From Angiostrongylus vasorum (taxonomy: Eukaryota > Nematoda > Chromadorea > Rhabditida > Metastrongylidae): 64,000 nucleotides of DNA. Positions 24,901 through 33,800 of this stretch are shown here, piece after piece (within the stretch, counting starts at the first letter, position 1; every line of letters begins with the position of its first letter). The stretch lies in NCBI GenBank assembly GCA_018806985.1, contig JADANN010000222.1, positions 820,001-884,000 of the forward strand, read 5' to 3'. The notes under the pieces were generated by a model. That model did no database searches and was not told the DNA's origin. It worked only from the letters and a program-made list of their open reading frames with translations. The translations under genes and the position numbers were made by a program.

Positions 24901-25221
24901 ATAAGAACATCTATACCAGCCTCGCGTCGGCTAAAGAAGGGCAGTTCGTAAGAACATCTATACAGATAGATCGATTATTATGCGGATGCTCATAGAAAGT
25001 CGTTTGAGTTATTAAGAGATGTACCAGCAGCACTTCTCACTATAATAACTGTAGTGCTATATCATTATGCATATAGGAAGCTTAGAAGTGTTATTATCTG
25101 AGAGCACAAGGTCGTATTAACTTTTCAGAAGTTCAAAGCACTTTTTCGTCCTGACGTCGAAATCGAGAAGGCGAATCATGAAGCTCATGATGATACGGAA
25201 ATGCAAGAGTTCAATGCATAA
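180..25221 (+). CDS. SLC6 sodium:neurotransmitter symporter (GAT/betaine-like, nematode SNF family), 5'-incomplete
   Basis: Thirteen exons join in frame: 180-315, 1259-1343, 1625-1746, 3262-3394, 3979-4113, 4406-4509, 4826-4937, 13514-13639, 16114-16254, 18009-18111, 18219-18319, 20636-20809 and 25129-25221. All boundaries have GT/AG and matching phases; the acceptor before exon 7 is the weakest. The product is about 520 residues from TM3 to the C-terminus; the family is usually about 600, so the start codon and TM1-TM2 lie upstream. Seen: paired cysteines and two N-glycosylation sequons (NRT, NFT) in the large extracellular loop; TM6 motif [20 protein letters not shown] with the Gln and Ser that bind chloride in GAT1; TM7 [12 protein letters not shown]8 LGIDSQFC with the Na2-site Asp-Ser. 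These mark a plasma-membrane Na+/Cl- coupled transporter of GABA, betaine or a related solute. The substrate cannot be fixed without TM1. snf-3 or snf-11 are the likeliest C. elegans relatives, but I do not assign a symbol. Confidence 0.93.
520..845 (+). repeat. S1 tRNA-like SINE copy
   Basis: GGCCGGGTGATTGCTGACAG, then AACATGGCTGAGAGA, a tRNA-like box region, then the tail CTCAGCGTTCTTGTGG...CCTACCATGAAAAAG. Same order as other S1 copies. In a transporter intron. Confidence 0.7.
1259..1343 (+). CDS. SNF transporter exon (extracellular loop 2)
   Basis: Reads [13 protein letters not shown] across the junction, the family's WNT...C motif with the second loop cysteine. Contains the sequon NRT. 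The donor is AAG|GTAAGC. Confidence 0.9.
1625..1746 (+). CDS. SNF transporter exon (end of loop 2)
   Basis: Contains the sequon NFT and ends SPVKEFW, the conserved lead into TM4. The acceptor is TTCAG and the donor GTTAGT, in phase 2. Confidence 0.88.
2694..2728 (-). ncRNA. Hammerhead-ribozyme-like motif
   Basis: Minus strand GGCTCTGAAGAAGACG...CCGAAACGTC: CTGAAGA core, short stem II, GAAAC and GTC. Left arm of the 410-bp element. Confidence 0.5.
2890..2925 (+). ncRNA. Hammerhead-ribozyme-like motif, one extra A
   Basis: GGCTCTGAAGAAGGCGAAAC, stem II GGCG/CGCC, then GAAAACGTC with one inserted A compared with other copies. Confidence 0.45.
3262..3394 (+). CDS. SNF transporter exon (TM4)
   Basis: Reads YKVLGIS then TM4 ([20 protein letters not shown]) and RWTGK. 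The acceptor is TTTTCAG and the donor GTGCGT. Confidence 0.93.
3979..4113 (+). CDS. SNF transporter exon (TM5)
   Basis: Reads [20 protein letters not shown] then LTLPGA, the conserved TM5 and loop 3 of the family. Exactly 45 codons, phase 0 at both ends. Confidence 0.93.
4406..4509 (+). CDS. SNF transporter exon (TM6)
   Basis: Reads [20 protein letters not shown] and [10 protein letters not shown]. Contains the unwound TM6 core and the chloride-binding Gln and Ser known from GAT1. Confidence 0.94.
4826..4937 (+). CDS. SNF transporter exon (TM7)
   Basis: Reads [20 protein letters not shown] and [10 protein letters not shown]. The acceptor (TTTTCAAG) is not the usual nematode form but gives the only frame that continues exon 6. 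The following intron is about 8.6 kb. Confidence 0.85.
5590..5885 (+). repeat. S2 tRNA-like SINE copy
   Basis: A box-like TTTAGCCTAGTGGTTAGAG, B box-like GGATCGATCC, a body with GGTGGCAGAGCTGTCTGGGA and the 3' end ATTGGTCAACGCCAAGA. Same order as the copy at 61605. In transporter intron 7. Confidence 0.75.
7543..7577 (-). ncRNA. Hammerhead-ribozyme-like motif (PLE-1 left end)
   Basis: Minus strand CTGAAGA-A-GGCG-ATAC-TGCC-GAAAC-GTC with stem I GCT/AGC. Core matches CUGANGA...GAAA...UH except for one extra base before stem II. Confidence 0.6.
7934..8760 (-). pseudogene. PLE-1 left-arm RT/GIY-YIG fragment
   Basis: Minus-strand frames from [20 protein letters not shown] to [18 protein letters not shown]. 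It duplicates in inverse orientation the 3' half of the right arm and lacks everything upstream of the YVDD motif, so it is not functional. One frameshift near 8450 separates the RT part from the endonuclease part. Confidence 0.85.
8911..10500 (+). pseudogene. PLE-1 right-arm RT/GIY-YIG reading frame, frameshifted
   Basis: Plus-strand polyprotein reading [20 protein letters not shown] onward. Frame breaks fall near 9610 (before GQRLPPSLA), near 10100-10140 and near 10350. Domains in order: PLE N-terminal RT extension, RT fingers/palm with [10 protein letters not shown] and YVDDCFVIF, then the Cys-rich linker and GIY-YIG. It would act as reverse transcriptase and endonuclease, but the breaks make it inactive. 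Confidence 0.85.
10900..10934 (+). ncRNA. Hammerhead-ribozyme-like motif (PLE-1 right end)
   Basis: Same sequence as 7543-7577 on the opposite strand: GGCTCTGAAGAAGGCGATAC then TGCCGAAACGTCAGC. Confidence 0.6.
12362..12590. repeat. S1 SINE palindrome in RTE-1
   Basis: Left part reads AATGATGCTGAGATATTTGC and the B-box-containing minus strand; the right part returns with GAGTTTTGCAAATAT and CATCATTGAAG. A compact inverted pair of S1 tails around an S1 tRNA-like core. Confidence 0.7.
13018..13398 (+). CDS. Hypothetical 126-codon ORF in the transporter intron
   Basis: Reading frame from ATG 13018 with an internal Met-rich start ([20 protein letters not shown]) that resembles a signal peptide, followed by a segment with eight cysteines ([33 protein letters not shown]). 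It ends 115 bp before exon 13514, next to the 5' end of RTE-1. I recognise no family. It could be a nested secreted-protein exon or chance; no splice or expression evidence is visible. Confidence 0.2.
   Translation: MYVSWMKMLSARLLLFIGALHFTLDVRKRESCICESVYVEGAVACEFAVQQRSTTNFYGNFCQMQVQRITDSTVTPLHSSEWKSRYSSYFVHINEKQFLCYGFTDCRRCSKTSYVMVIEFILFHLR
13514..13639 (+). CDS. SNF transporter exon (TM7-TM8)
   Basis: Reads [20 protein letters not shown] and [13 protein letters not shown], the conserved loop 4 and TM8 with the Na2-site Asp-Ser. 42 codons, phase 0, lying 8.6 kb from the previous exon. Confidence 0.94.
16114..16254 (+). CDS. SNF transporter exon (TM8 end-TM9)
   Basis: Reads [20 protein letters not shown] then TM9 [16 protein letters not shown]. 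47 codons, phase 0. The donor is AGA|GTGAGT. Confidence 0.94.
16490..16775 (-). repeat. S2 tRNA-like SINE copy
   Basis: Reverse of the S2 order: 3' end GGCGTTGATCAATTTCTGAG at the left, GACAAGTCTGGTACCAATTT in the middle, tRNA-like boxes at the right. In the intron after exon 16254. Confidence 0.75.
17808..17866 (+). repeat. 28-bp tandem duplication
   Basis: TTTTAAGCCATTTAACAGCA AGCGGG occurs twice in a row. In a transporter intron. Confidence 0.9.
18009..18111 (+). CDS. SNF transporter exon (TM10)
   Basis: Reads [20 protein letters not shown] and [11 protein letters not shown], the TM10 signature. Followed by a short 107-bp intron. Confidence 0.94.
18219..18319 (+). CDS. SNF transporter exon (TM10-TM11)
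   Basis: Reads [20 protein letters not shown] then [13 protein letters not shown], the intracellular loop and TM11. The phase matches its neighbours. Confidence 0.94.
18921..19001 (+). repeat. GAAA tetranucleotide microsatellite
   Basis: About 80 bp of GAAA units with a slightly A-rich centre. In the intron between exons 18319 and 20636. Confidence 0.95.
19515..19610 (+). mobile_element. Solo PLE end fragment
   Basis: Carries TGCTCAACAAGAATAC, then GCCGCAGTTAATAGAAAGTT, the terminal sequence seen at the right end of the 741-bp PLE derivative. No coding part. Confidence 0.6.
20175..20405 (+). repeat. S1 tRNA-like SINE copy
   Basis: ACATGGCTGAGAGAAAGG, tRNA-like segment GATGTAGCGGTTAACAGG with a weak B box, then CTCAGTGTCCTTGTGGTTGT. 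In the transporter intron before exon 20636. Confidence 0.7.
20636..20809 (+). CDS. SNF transporter exon (TM11-TM12)
   Basis: 58 codons covering [13 protein letters not shown] and TM12 ([20 protein letters not shown]). Acceptor ATTGCAG, donor GTATGT. Confidence 0.93.
20995..24048 (-). mobile_element. PLE-2: Penelope-like retroelement
   Basis: Lies in the last transporter intron, flanked by the 12-bp repeat CAATTGCTTTTC (20983-20994 and 24049-24060). Minus-strand frames run from an N-terminal Lys/Arg-rich segment ([18 protein letters not shown], about 23780-23899), through [11 protein letters not shown] (near 23000-23060), motif [23 protein letters not shown] (near 22250) and GIY-YIG ([18 protein letters not shown], near 21620). 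About 90 bp at each end form inverted repeats: the last 100 bp of the right end repeat the left end in reverse. A hammerhead-like motif lies at 21099-21129 near the left end. Frameshifts and an RT gap near 22350-22600 make it inactive. Confidence 0.88.
21099..21129 (-). ncRNA. Hammerhead-like motif lacking stem I end (PLE-2)
   Basis: Minus strand CTGAAGAAGGCGATACTGCC then GAAACGTT; the GTCAGC end is deleted, so cleavage is not expected. Confidence 0.45.
24721..24755 (-). ncRNA. Hammerhead-like motif, diverged
   Basis: Minus strand GGCCCTGAGGGAGGTAAAGT then CGCCGAAACGTCAGC. N7 is G here. Confidence 0.45.
24833..24869 (+). ncRNA. Hammerhead-ribozyme-like motif
   Basis: CTGAGGA-A-GGTG-AAAT-CGCC-GAAAC-GTC. 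Stem II keeps pairing through a U-G pair. Confidence 0.52.
25129..25221 (+). CDS. SNF transporter last exon (C-terminal tail)
   Basis: Reads [20 protein letters not shown] and ends EMQEFNA-stop at 25219-25221. KFKALFRPD fits the family's tail just after TM12. A polyadenylation hexamer AATAAA follows at 25390-25395. Confidence 0.88.
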   Translation, partial: KFKALFRPDVEIEKANHEAHDDTEMQEFNA

Positions 25222-25389
25222 CGACTGAAGTAACGATCTGAGTGCTTAGTTAGTGGTATGAACGGTCGTCTAGCCATTACATTAATGTTTTTTTTTGTGT
25301 GTGATTTATGTCTTGCTATTGTCGAATAACATTCCTTCAATCATCTCTCTCACACTTCCAGTCGTTTTCATTTGTTCTTGTCGTATTTT

Positions 25390-25395
25390 AATAAA
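25390..25395 (+). promoter_or_regulatory. Poly(A) signal of the SNF transporter gene
   Basis: AATAAA lies 169 nt after the stop codon in A/T-rich DNA. The position fits a nematode 3' UTR. Confidence 0.6.
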
Positions 25396-25724
25396 GAAAG
25401 AACAAAAAACTTCGTACTTTTTCCATTCGACTCATTGTTTCATTTCATTTCTTTGATCAGACGCACTTATGCTTCAATTATTGTCTCACATGCATTACGA
25501 GCGCTTTCATAAGCAGCTACCACATTTCATACTTAAGCATTCATTGTCACGGACCGATACATGCTGTTCAACGACATTCTCAATTGTGGATGTGCTGCTG
25601 ATCGACAGAGATAAAAACTTCTCTTAACCGATCTTATAATGATGATGACGAAATGCACGAAACTAATGTATAAAATAAATTTTACTGATTTGGTTTTGCT
25701 TTCGCTGGTTATAAAGGACGAAAA

Positions 25725-25990
25725 AAATATAGTGTTCAGCGTTGATCAATTCGAAAGAAATGCGTTAATTGTTCGCGTCCTATGAAGCAACGTAAAGAGT
25801 AACACATGCACATTTGGCGGATAGAGTGACTTGCGTGACCTTACGAATGTGCCTAGTCAGCAATTTAATCCTTCCGGGCAAATGTCGTATTAGTTTGCCG
25901 TAGGAATGATGAGCTTACTTGGTTTGGGTGGTTGGATCGATCCAACGATCAAACTGCTGAGCTACTCCATCGCTGCGCTACACGTGTTCA
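25725..25990 (-). repeat. Degenerate S2 SINE copy
   Basis: 3' end CAGCGTTGATCAATTCGAAA at the left; tRNA-like TAGCTCAGCAGTTTG and GGATCGATCC on the minus strand at 25930-25980. Intergenic. Confidence 0.5.
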
Positions 25991-26984
25991 TTGCTGGTTA
26001 CATATCTTCTGAAATTAAAAAATACATAAAGCACGAACAATGGTTATGAGCTCACACTACGGAAAATACAGTATTATCTTTAAGAAGAGTTGAACGAAAC
26101 TGACCATGCTTCGCGCCTCTACTGAGCGCCCAAGGCGAGCGCAGTCGTAATAAGTTCGGTACTTTGGAATACAATAACAAAGAAAGTTTAAAGCTTACCA
26201 GGACAAAATGGATTAGCTACCTGCTAAAGAAGTGCAATCTCTCACCTTGACATCATTAAGTTGCCATGCACTTTATTAAACTGTTTGCTAATCTAAAGGC
26301 AACCAACAGGCGTATCTATCGTAATCTTAGACGTTCATGCGTTAGTTAGCAAATGGTTGAGCCAAAAAATGATTATTATGAAAAGTGACTAGCTCTCTTA
26401 GATTTGTGCCGTCTGCAATACCTTAAGCATCGATTGACCCTAGCCAATGGCTGTTAATCATACAGCAGTATGTTCTGCTCTTGCTCTATAAATCCAAAGA
26501 ACACAAAGTTTTAGTGCGATATCTCTTTTCTACTTAGTTTGGTCGGCTGTGCTGTGGCATAGTTATACTCTTATTTGGGCAACTGATTGGGAATGTTAAG
26601 CTTTCCTTAGGGTGCGGTCCTGCTTTGGAGATAAAGATCTCGCTGAATGCCGCAATTGTACAAAAGTGTTCAAAAGTGGGTATTTTTAAGCCATGATGGG
26701 GCATATATAGTTGGGAGGCAACTTTATCAAATAAAATAGAGTATTTTTTGCTGCTTTTATATTATTTCACACCGCCCACCTTTATATCTACCGTGCAGTT
26801 GCAGCACTTACTCCATTCGATTCATTTCTTCGCATCCACCGTGTACGATGATCTTCCAGCTTTCTGCGTGTGGGTTTAACTATTGCTTGAGAATTTTCGT
26901 CTTATCATGAATGTAGTTGGATGTTGGTCGAGTCCATTCTACGTGCAATTTCTGAAATATCCGAGCTACGGCCTTTCCAAGCAG

Positions 26985-27135
26985 GTTGGAGACAGAGTTA
27001 GGCCTAAAGAAGGCTCGTACCAATTTCCTGACTTCGTAGAAATAAGAAGCTTTATGAGCTCTTGGCGGGGTTGAACCAGCACCGTACTCGTGATGAACGG
27101 CACCACTACAACTGTACCACCCTCCCTCTGTAGTA
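26985..27135 (-). repeat. S2 tRNA-like SINE head
   Basis: Minus strand: GTGGTACAGTTGTAGTGG (A box region) and GCTGGTTCAACCCCGCC (B box), then AAATTGGTACGAGCCTTC. Intergenic. Confidence 0.6.
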
Positions 27136-27834
27136 CAATTTATTCATACGTTATCAGCTAAATGCATAAAGCGTTTTTCAAGGTGTTATAACGAGTTTTT
27201 ACTTCGATTCTCTAAATTATTGAAGCGATTACATCGTTGCGGACGTTCGTTTTTCTTCAAATCGAGTTTCTTCTCACGGTGTTCAACAGCTGAGATCGTT
27301 AGGCTGATAATAGGCAGTTTCAAATATTCTGAAATTTTGAGACATTATCGGCTATTCGACCATTTATTTCGACCTATTTGGATTTTAAAGTAATGAGCTT
27401 ATGTCTTGTTGTCGGTAGTGCCGAAGACAAGGTGAAAACTACTTCAACTGGCACAGGGGAAGAAGACAACACAGACTGGCGCTCTAATGCTTTATGATTG
27501 TCATCCTCGTCCTTTGATCTTCCACAGTACTCCCACACGAGACTACATATTGGCACACACTACCTTAATGATCTGTTCACACACGATGCAGCACTTTTCC
27601 ATCCCAATGGCGCGCTTAAAATTGGCTTCTCATTGAAATCCTAAAGCTGGTTGAGCGTAGTTTCTGGAATCTCGTGACAGCTGTGCAACACCATTAGCAG
27701 ATCTTCATAACAGTAGGGAAATCTTCTCCCTTAAGTAGAATGAACGCTATTTTACAACTAACATTTTTCATGACGACGATCATCCTAAAACTATTCGATC
27801 AACCCAGTGAAGACGAGCTAATGGACCGAATCCG

Positions 27835-27846
27835 ATGTATTTACAA
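27835..27846 (+). CDS. BPI-like gene start exon (MYLQ)
   Basis: ATG plus three codons then CAA|GTGAGA. Joined to the next exon it gives [20 protein letters not shown], a textbook signal peptide with a basic n-region. No other in-frame ATG serves the hydrophobic exon, which decides this start. Confidence 0.6.
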
Positions 27847-30800
27847 GTGAGATATTATATAAAACTCACACGACTAATAGTAGATAAAGTCAGCGCAAAG
27901 ATAACTTTTTTGAGTTTGTTGGTCATATTTAAGCCTTGCACGCTTTATCATCTTCAACTCATTAATGATCCCATTGTGTTCCACTCTCGGCCTAGTCGCG
28001 GCCAGTCTACAGCCCTCTTTCCGAGATGTCGTTTGACATTGGACACACAGATCCAGTTCACAGTCGCCCCTGTGTGTATCCATCTCACACTCCATTTGTG
28101 GATTGCGAATCTTATTGAAAGCGGAATAAAATGCGACCAATTAATTCAGAAAAAAACATCGACCATATTACTGTTTTTGTTAGTCGCCGTCGTTGCTGAA
28201 ACTCTTAGCAGGCAAATCCACCAACATCCCGATTGGAATCAGGTACCAGGTGCGCTTTATTCTTTCCGCCTTCGTTCGTCTTTCGTTCATCCGGCATCCC
28301 TTTTTCCGTCCTCCATCTCTCTTACTACTCTTTTTGTCTTTCTTGTCGTTTGAACTTCTTATTGGTCACTCTGTCTTATCTGACATCATTTATCTGAATG
28401 ATTTAGACCTTTTAAACGTCTTTTAATTCCTTTTTTACTCAACTTCATAGCTTTTCTCGATCTTCTCTTCCTTGGTGGAGGGAGTAGCAGAAAGTGTAAT
28501 GAATTTTGTAAGATATAATATCAGAAGATATTTTGTAAGATATAATATCAGAAGAAGAAAGTTCTTAAGAATTCGGTAAAAGAAAAAATCTGACCGATTT
28601 TCGCATAATCTCCTCCACTTCGTCAACCACGTCTTGCCTTAAAAAACGAGTTTAAGAAGAGAACAACAGATAGGATTTTATTCCGAGGGCCTTATGAAAA
28701 TCTTTCGGACAATCAGTTATCACGTAGCAATTCCCAAGACCGACTTTCTATTAACCACTGCATTGATTGATAATTCGATGTCTTTCTTCAATAAGCAGAC
28801 ACGAGGTTGTTATTATAGAAATTGTTAGGATACAATAGCTGACGTTTCGGCGGTTTCGCCTTCTTTAGAGCCGTTTATTTGTTGTAAGTATTTAAGTTAG
28901 TTGATGGATAGCAGCTGCACAGAGTAAAACATGGGCGATAACTTACACGCTCTGAAGAAAAACAGAACTCTGAAGAAGGCGAAACCGCTGAAACGTCAGC
29001 TATTGTATCCTAACAAATTCTATAGTAACAACCTCGTGTCTGCTTATTGAAGAAAAACATCGAATCAGTTATCAATTCGGTAAGTTTAGAGCTCGCTAGT
29101 ATTGCCGATATCAATTAAAATAGTAGCCGTTTGCTAACTAACTATATGCTAGGTTTGCGATATAACTTTTACAACAACGATAACATTTGGATACTTCGCG
29201 ATATCTCCGTAGATCTACCAGAATAACCCGTTATACTTAGTAGTGGATAAGATCATCACCGGTAGCGCGCGTTCATCTGGCGTCAACTGTTGGGTTCCGA
29301 TGAAACAAAACGGCAGCTTATAATTCTCTTTCAACATTTCGCCTAGCGTTTATCACTACAGCTACATCTTGTCTCATGGCCGATGTTCTTTCCAGTACTT
29401 TCTGTTCGGCATGATCAAGAGAAGACCGTTGATGGAACGACGATAACGATCGCTGAAGATTTCGAGCTTCAAAACCCTGTCAGATTATAAGTAAGACGTC
29501 CCGCTAGAGCAAAAAACGGAAGCTTACAAGAAAACTCTATAATTGCTGTCAAATGTGGTCTGACCTGCGACATTTCGACCATCCGAATAGTCGTTACAAT
29601 TACTGCCGTTGTTTATTTCTCAGAAGTATTCCAGTCGAAAGATAAGAAACATTGCTCCAAAGCCACCACGCGTGGTGTAGACCCATGAGCGCTCTAAGGC
29701 TACTCCGATTTTTTAAAGTAAAAAAGACACCTATCTATCGATCAAAATTCAAAACAGTAGGGAACACTACGAATTTTCAAGACGGAAAGTAACTCGCACG
29801 CAACTATGACTACTACTTCCAGGTATGAGGGTTAGCAGTGCAGTCCATCAAGGTAGGTTTTCGATAGGTGGCTATAGTAGCCGTTTACATCGAGAACAAT
29901 ACTGAGCACTTTCCAAGACTGCTTCTCATCTTTAGAAGACTTTCAACTGGCTTAATGTTCTGTTTATTAGTTGTAAAAACAAGGTCGGCACCATTAATGG
30001 TTCCCCGATAGCATATCTAAACTCGTTAAATTAGACCGTTTTGTCGTAATTAAATCTGTTTACTGTTATTCTCACTGATGAAATCATCAGTAAGAAGGGC
30101 TGATGTTGTCAAGAAACAGAAAATTTTTCTATGTAGTAAGAATATTACCTCTTTCATGCCGTTCGTGAACAACTGCTAAAGCACCCACCAATAAATTCTT
30201 CATTCGTAAGCACACACTGGAGCTACCTAACGAATTCCCAGATTGCACAAATGACACGGATAATAATGGAAAAGAATAGATGCCTTTCGTGCTGTGAGTA
30301 ACCTCGAACGACTTAATTTGTGCTTTCTTCCGTTCGAGAAATTCGAATAGCGAACATTTTTAAATGAAAGGCCATGTTCTGAACTCATTTGGATCTCGGT
30401 TCAATCGGTTTCATTGCGCTTTCATCCGCCAACCTTGGGGCGACACATATTTTTATGACTAGCTGGCTCGAAATTCCTCACGTTAGGGAGATCTATAGAG
30501 AAACTCCTACTTGTAAAAAATGGAGTAAAATGGAACGATAGCATGAGAATACATACTGATGTTGCTTTTCTGTAGAAAAATTTCTTTCCAAGTATTCCGA
30601 TAGTTATGTTAATATCCTTCACGCACATCTGACTTTAGATTAAGGACGTTTCATCGATTTAGTAGATTTTTTAGTGATTTTAGCCGGTGAGAAGAAATTG
30701 CCTAGCGGTTTCTATTTTTAGGAAGCGCCGGTGTGAAAATTCGATTAACGAAGAAAGGGATCAACCATGTGAAAACGGTCGGCGTGCGATTGCTAAATGA

Positions 30801-33800
30801 GCAGATATCACAGCTCTCTGGTTACTCAACACAGTTTACCATTTCTCAACCAGGAATTGAGGGTTTCGTAACCTTAAGCGATGTTAGAGTACTACAGTAT
30901 ACGCCTCCTCAAGTGAGTTCATCATCACATAATGGCTATATCGATATTTCGTAAAGCGTCTGCACTCCAGTGCTTAGAGATGTCCTACAATACACATGAG
31001 GTATTGGTTCGATTTTCCTTCTGCAAAGAGCAAGCCTTCAATCTCCGGAGTAGGAAAATCGCTAAAATACTTGTGTACGCGCACAAATAACACTGACCTG
31101 ATGCATCGGTATGACCCGGGAAATCACGGAATAGGCTAAATATGTAAAAAATTTACTCTACGATCCTAAACAACACGGAATGAATGACATATTCCAAACG
31201 AATTGATCAATGACGAACTCTTTATTCATTATCATTCTATCTAACGGCAGTCCTAAAATTTGCAAACATGGGTCAGCTACTGGTCATTGTATTGCAAAAA
31301 ATATGAAATAACCTGCGAAAAATAAATGACTGACATAGTCTTATCAAGCGGTGTTTATGCTTTACCCCACCACAACGGAGGCATTGTTGTTCCTGTGTAT
31401 CACAACTGCAGCATAGACCTTTAGCAGAGGATTTAGCCGAGAACCGGTTTGACACTTCTATGTGATTTACCGTCTTCCTGGAAAATTTCTAGTCATAGCA
31501 CAGCAAAAATTTTACCGATCGACAATGGTTCTACCGTGAGGAGCGAGCAAATTCTAATATTGGGGCTTCGAAGGAAACGATAATTTATAAAAACAGTAAA
31601 ATACCTGGGAAAGTGCTCCAGTTCGCTTGGCCTGTTGTGTGTTAGCACGCGACGGGATTCGAACACTTCCAGTTTTTTTCGTTTTTTTCACTTTTAGGTA
31701 TCCGTCGTGAATTTTCTTCCACCTCATTTTATTGTGTTGGGTTTGGAGAACATGGATATCTGGTTAGTGAGGATTTTATTTTCGCACAATTTGCTATCAG
31801 TTCAGTGACCTCGATTTCTACGGGGGTGGTGCATGTAGCTAAATGTCACAGCAATCAAGGAACTCGAACAACTTTCAGGCTGTCAGGTGCATTTTATGGA
31901 TCTGGTGGTCCGATTCAGGTTGAGGGTTTTGTTGACGGATACATTGTTGGGATGACGGTGGCGCTGACCACCCAGTTTACCAGCACCTACGACGGAATGA
32001 TGAGAGTTCAGGTGACGGATGCGTCCTCATTGTGCTCCTCAAATAGTAAAATTGAAAAATAGGTAGAATTTTCAAGAAAATTCTAGAAGAGGCAATCATT
32101 GCCCATTAACTTTGCCCTCCAATAGATCTATAATATGTTTACACCGCTAAAAACTTCTGTATTCAACCGTCTCCATTACACATCAAATTTTTTGCAAGTG
32201 ATGTTTTTCTCGTATAAATTTGTACTTGCATGCTTTCTAAGCAGGAAAAGAGAAAAACTATTGAAAGTGACAAGTTATTACCACAGAAGAAGGTTAAATA
32301 CTGTACAGGTACCAAACTGTTCTACAGTAATCGGCCGAAGTCATTTTAACATTAATCCACAAGGACCAATGGGACCACTGGTGAAGACACTAGAGGTTGT
32401 AAAATTTTAGCATACTTTACTAGTTATTTTTCACAGCCGTATTACACAATACCGTAATTTTCTAGTCTATCAAGAGAATCTCAATTTGCAGTGCTATTCT
32501 TAGTCGTTGATTATTGCTATTAGACATTGAGAAAACGGAAGAAAAAAAAACTGGATTCAAGCAAGTGTTAGATTTTTGATGAGATCCACTTAGGGCTAAT
32601 CTTAGTGGCAAACTAAGGATATCACCTTTTAAACTAGCAGTGAAGTTGTAATAGAAATTTTTTTTGCGATGAAAAAAATTTTTAGTTTCATCTGCTCCAA
32701 AGGAAACAAGAAAGCAAATTTAAGCACAAATTATTTTTAAGTCATTCCATTCATGCTTTTCTGTTTATGATGATTTGAGCTAAAACCCATAATACTGATT
32801 TTTTATGGCTTAATCAACGAGGGAATACGACATCGAATTCCTGGGATGTTCTGTAAGAAACTTAAGCATCTCATCGAAGAAAACTCGCCCCCGATTATTC
32901 GAGAAACTCGTACGGACCGAATTCCAAGAAAATTTCAAGGATTTCAGCCTAATTGACAGTCCAGTGATAAAAAGTAGGTTCGTTAACGAATCACTGATAA
33001 TCCCTGAAAGTGAACTATTAGACATGTCTAAGTGTCCTGAAGTGTAATATAACCACAATGATGCTGAGAAAAATTGCAAACTTTGGAGTCAGGCCAGATT
33101 CGAACCTGTGACTACCCTTCACGTGTTACCCACTTCACCAGTGATGTCTGTTTTGCCTTTCACTTAGCCAGTTTTTTTAACCCGTTAATGGATGAATGCT
33201 GATAGCACCGTTAAGGAAAAACACTAGCTAAGAAAAAGGCAAACAAGGGCATCACCGATGTAGTGGCTAACATGTGAAGTCTCGGGAAGGGATAGTCGTA
33301 GGTTCGAATCTGTCAGGCGTCCAAGTTTTGCAAATATCTCAGCATCATAATGATTGTATTTCACATATTGATTTTCCGTCAAAAAATAGGGAATGGATAA
33401 AAAAGTTTCACATTGTTCTGAAGTGTCTTTTCTTTTTCTCTTTTATACTTATGTAGTCTTAGTGCTCAGTTTAGATTCGTTGAGAACTTCGTAAGCGGAA
33501 TGTACATTGATAACCGGCAAATCCACAATCCTGTTGTGACCAATGAGTACATTGAATCGTATCAGAGAGGTAATTTCCTCAAAAGAAACGAAGAAGTGGC
33601 TTTATTGGTTCTTCTTTTTTCTATTTTAGCAAACTCTAGTAGAAAAGTGCTACCAAAAGTTTTAGTGAAGTGATGAAGTGGTAAAATGATAAACTGGTGA
33701 AGGATAAAATAAAGGGAATAGCGTACGATGAGACCAGAAAGAGATTGAAGCAAACGACAGAGATGCCAACGACGAGGAGACGAAGCCGTGTAATAAAAAA

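Larger units (their letters stand above)
24631..24966. mobile_element. 336-bp palindromic element with two hammerhead-like motifs
   Basis: The ends are TCTGTATATATGTTCTTACG and its near-perfect inverse. The arms of about 140 bp are inverted copies, each with a hammerhead-like motif (minus 24721-24755, plus 24833-24869). The centre is about 75 bp. In the last transporter intron. No protein-coding part. Confidence 0.8.
25396..27834. other. Intergenic region between the two host genes
   Basis: About 2.4 kb from the transporter poly(A) signal to the start codon of the BPI-like gene. Holds two S2 SINE remnants (25725-25990, 26985-27135) and no convincing ORF. The promoter of the BPI-like gene should lie here, but I see no defined element. 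The distance is too long for a typical nematode operon. Confidence 0.6.
28723..29062. mobile_element. 340-bp PLE-derived inverted-repeat element
   Basis: Flanked by the 12-bp repeat AATCAGTTATCA (28711-28722 and 29063-29074). Same family as 2579-2988. Contains inverted hammerhead-like motifs at 28838-28872 (minus) and 28968-29000 (plus). In the second intron of the BPI-like gene. Confidence 0.85.

Noticed and set aside
25222..27834. Transporter and BPI-like gene as an operon
   Set aside because: The 2.6-kb gap with SINE copies is far longer than usual nematode operon spacing and no outron-like signal was seen.
27740..27850. ATG at 27740 with a hydrophobic start (MNAILQLTFFMTTIILKLF) as the first exon of the BPI-like gene
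   Set aside because: Its only good donor leaves phase 2, which does not fit the exon at 28150 or the one at 30722; the ATG at 27835 fits both.
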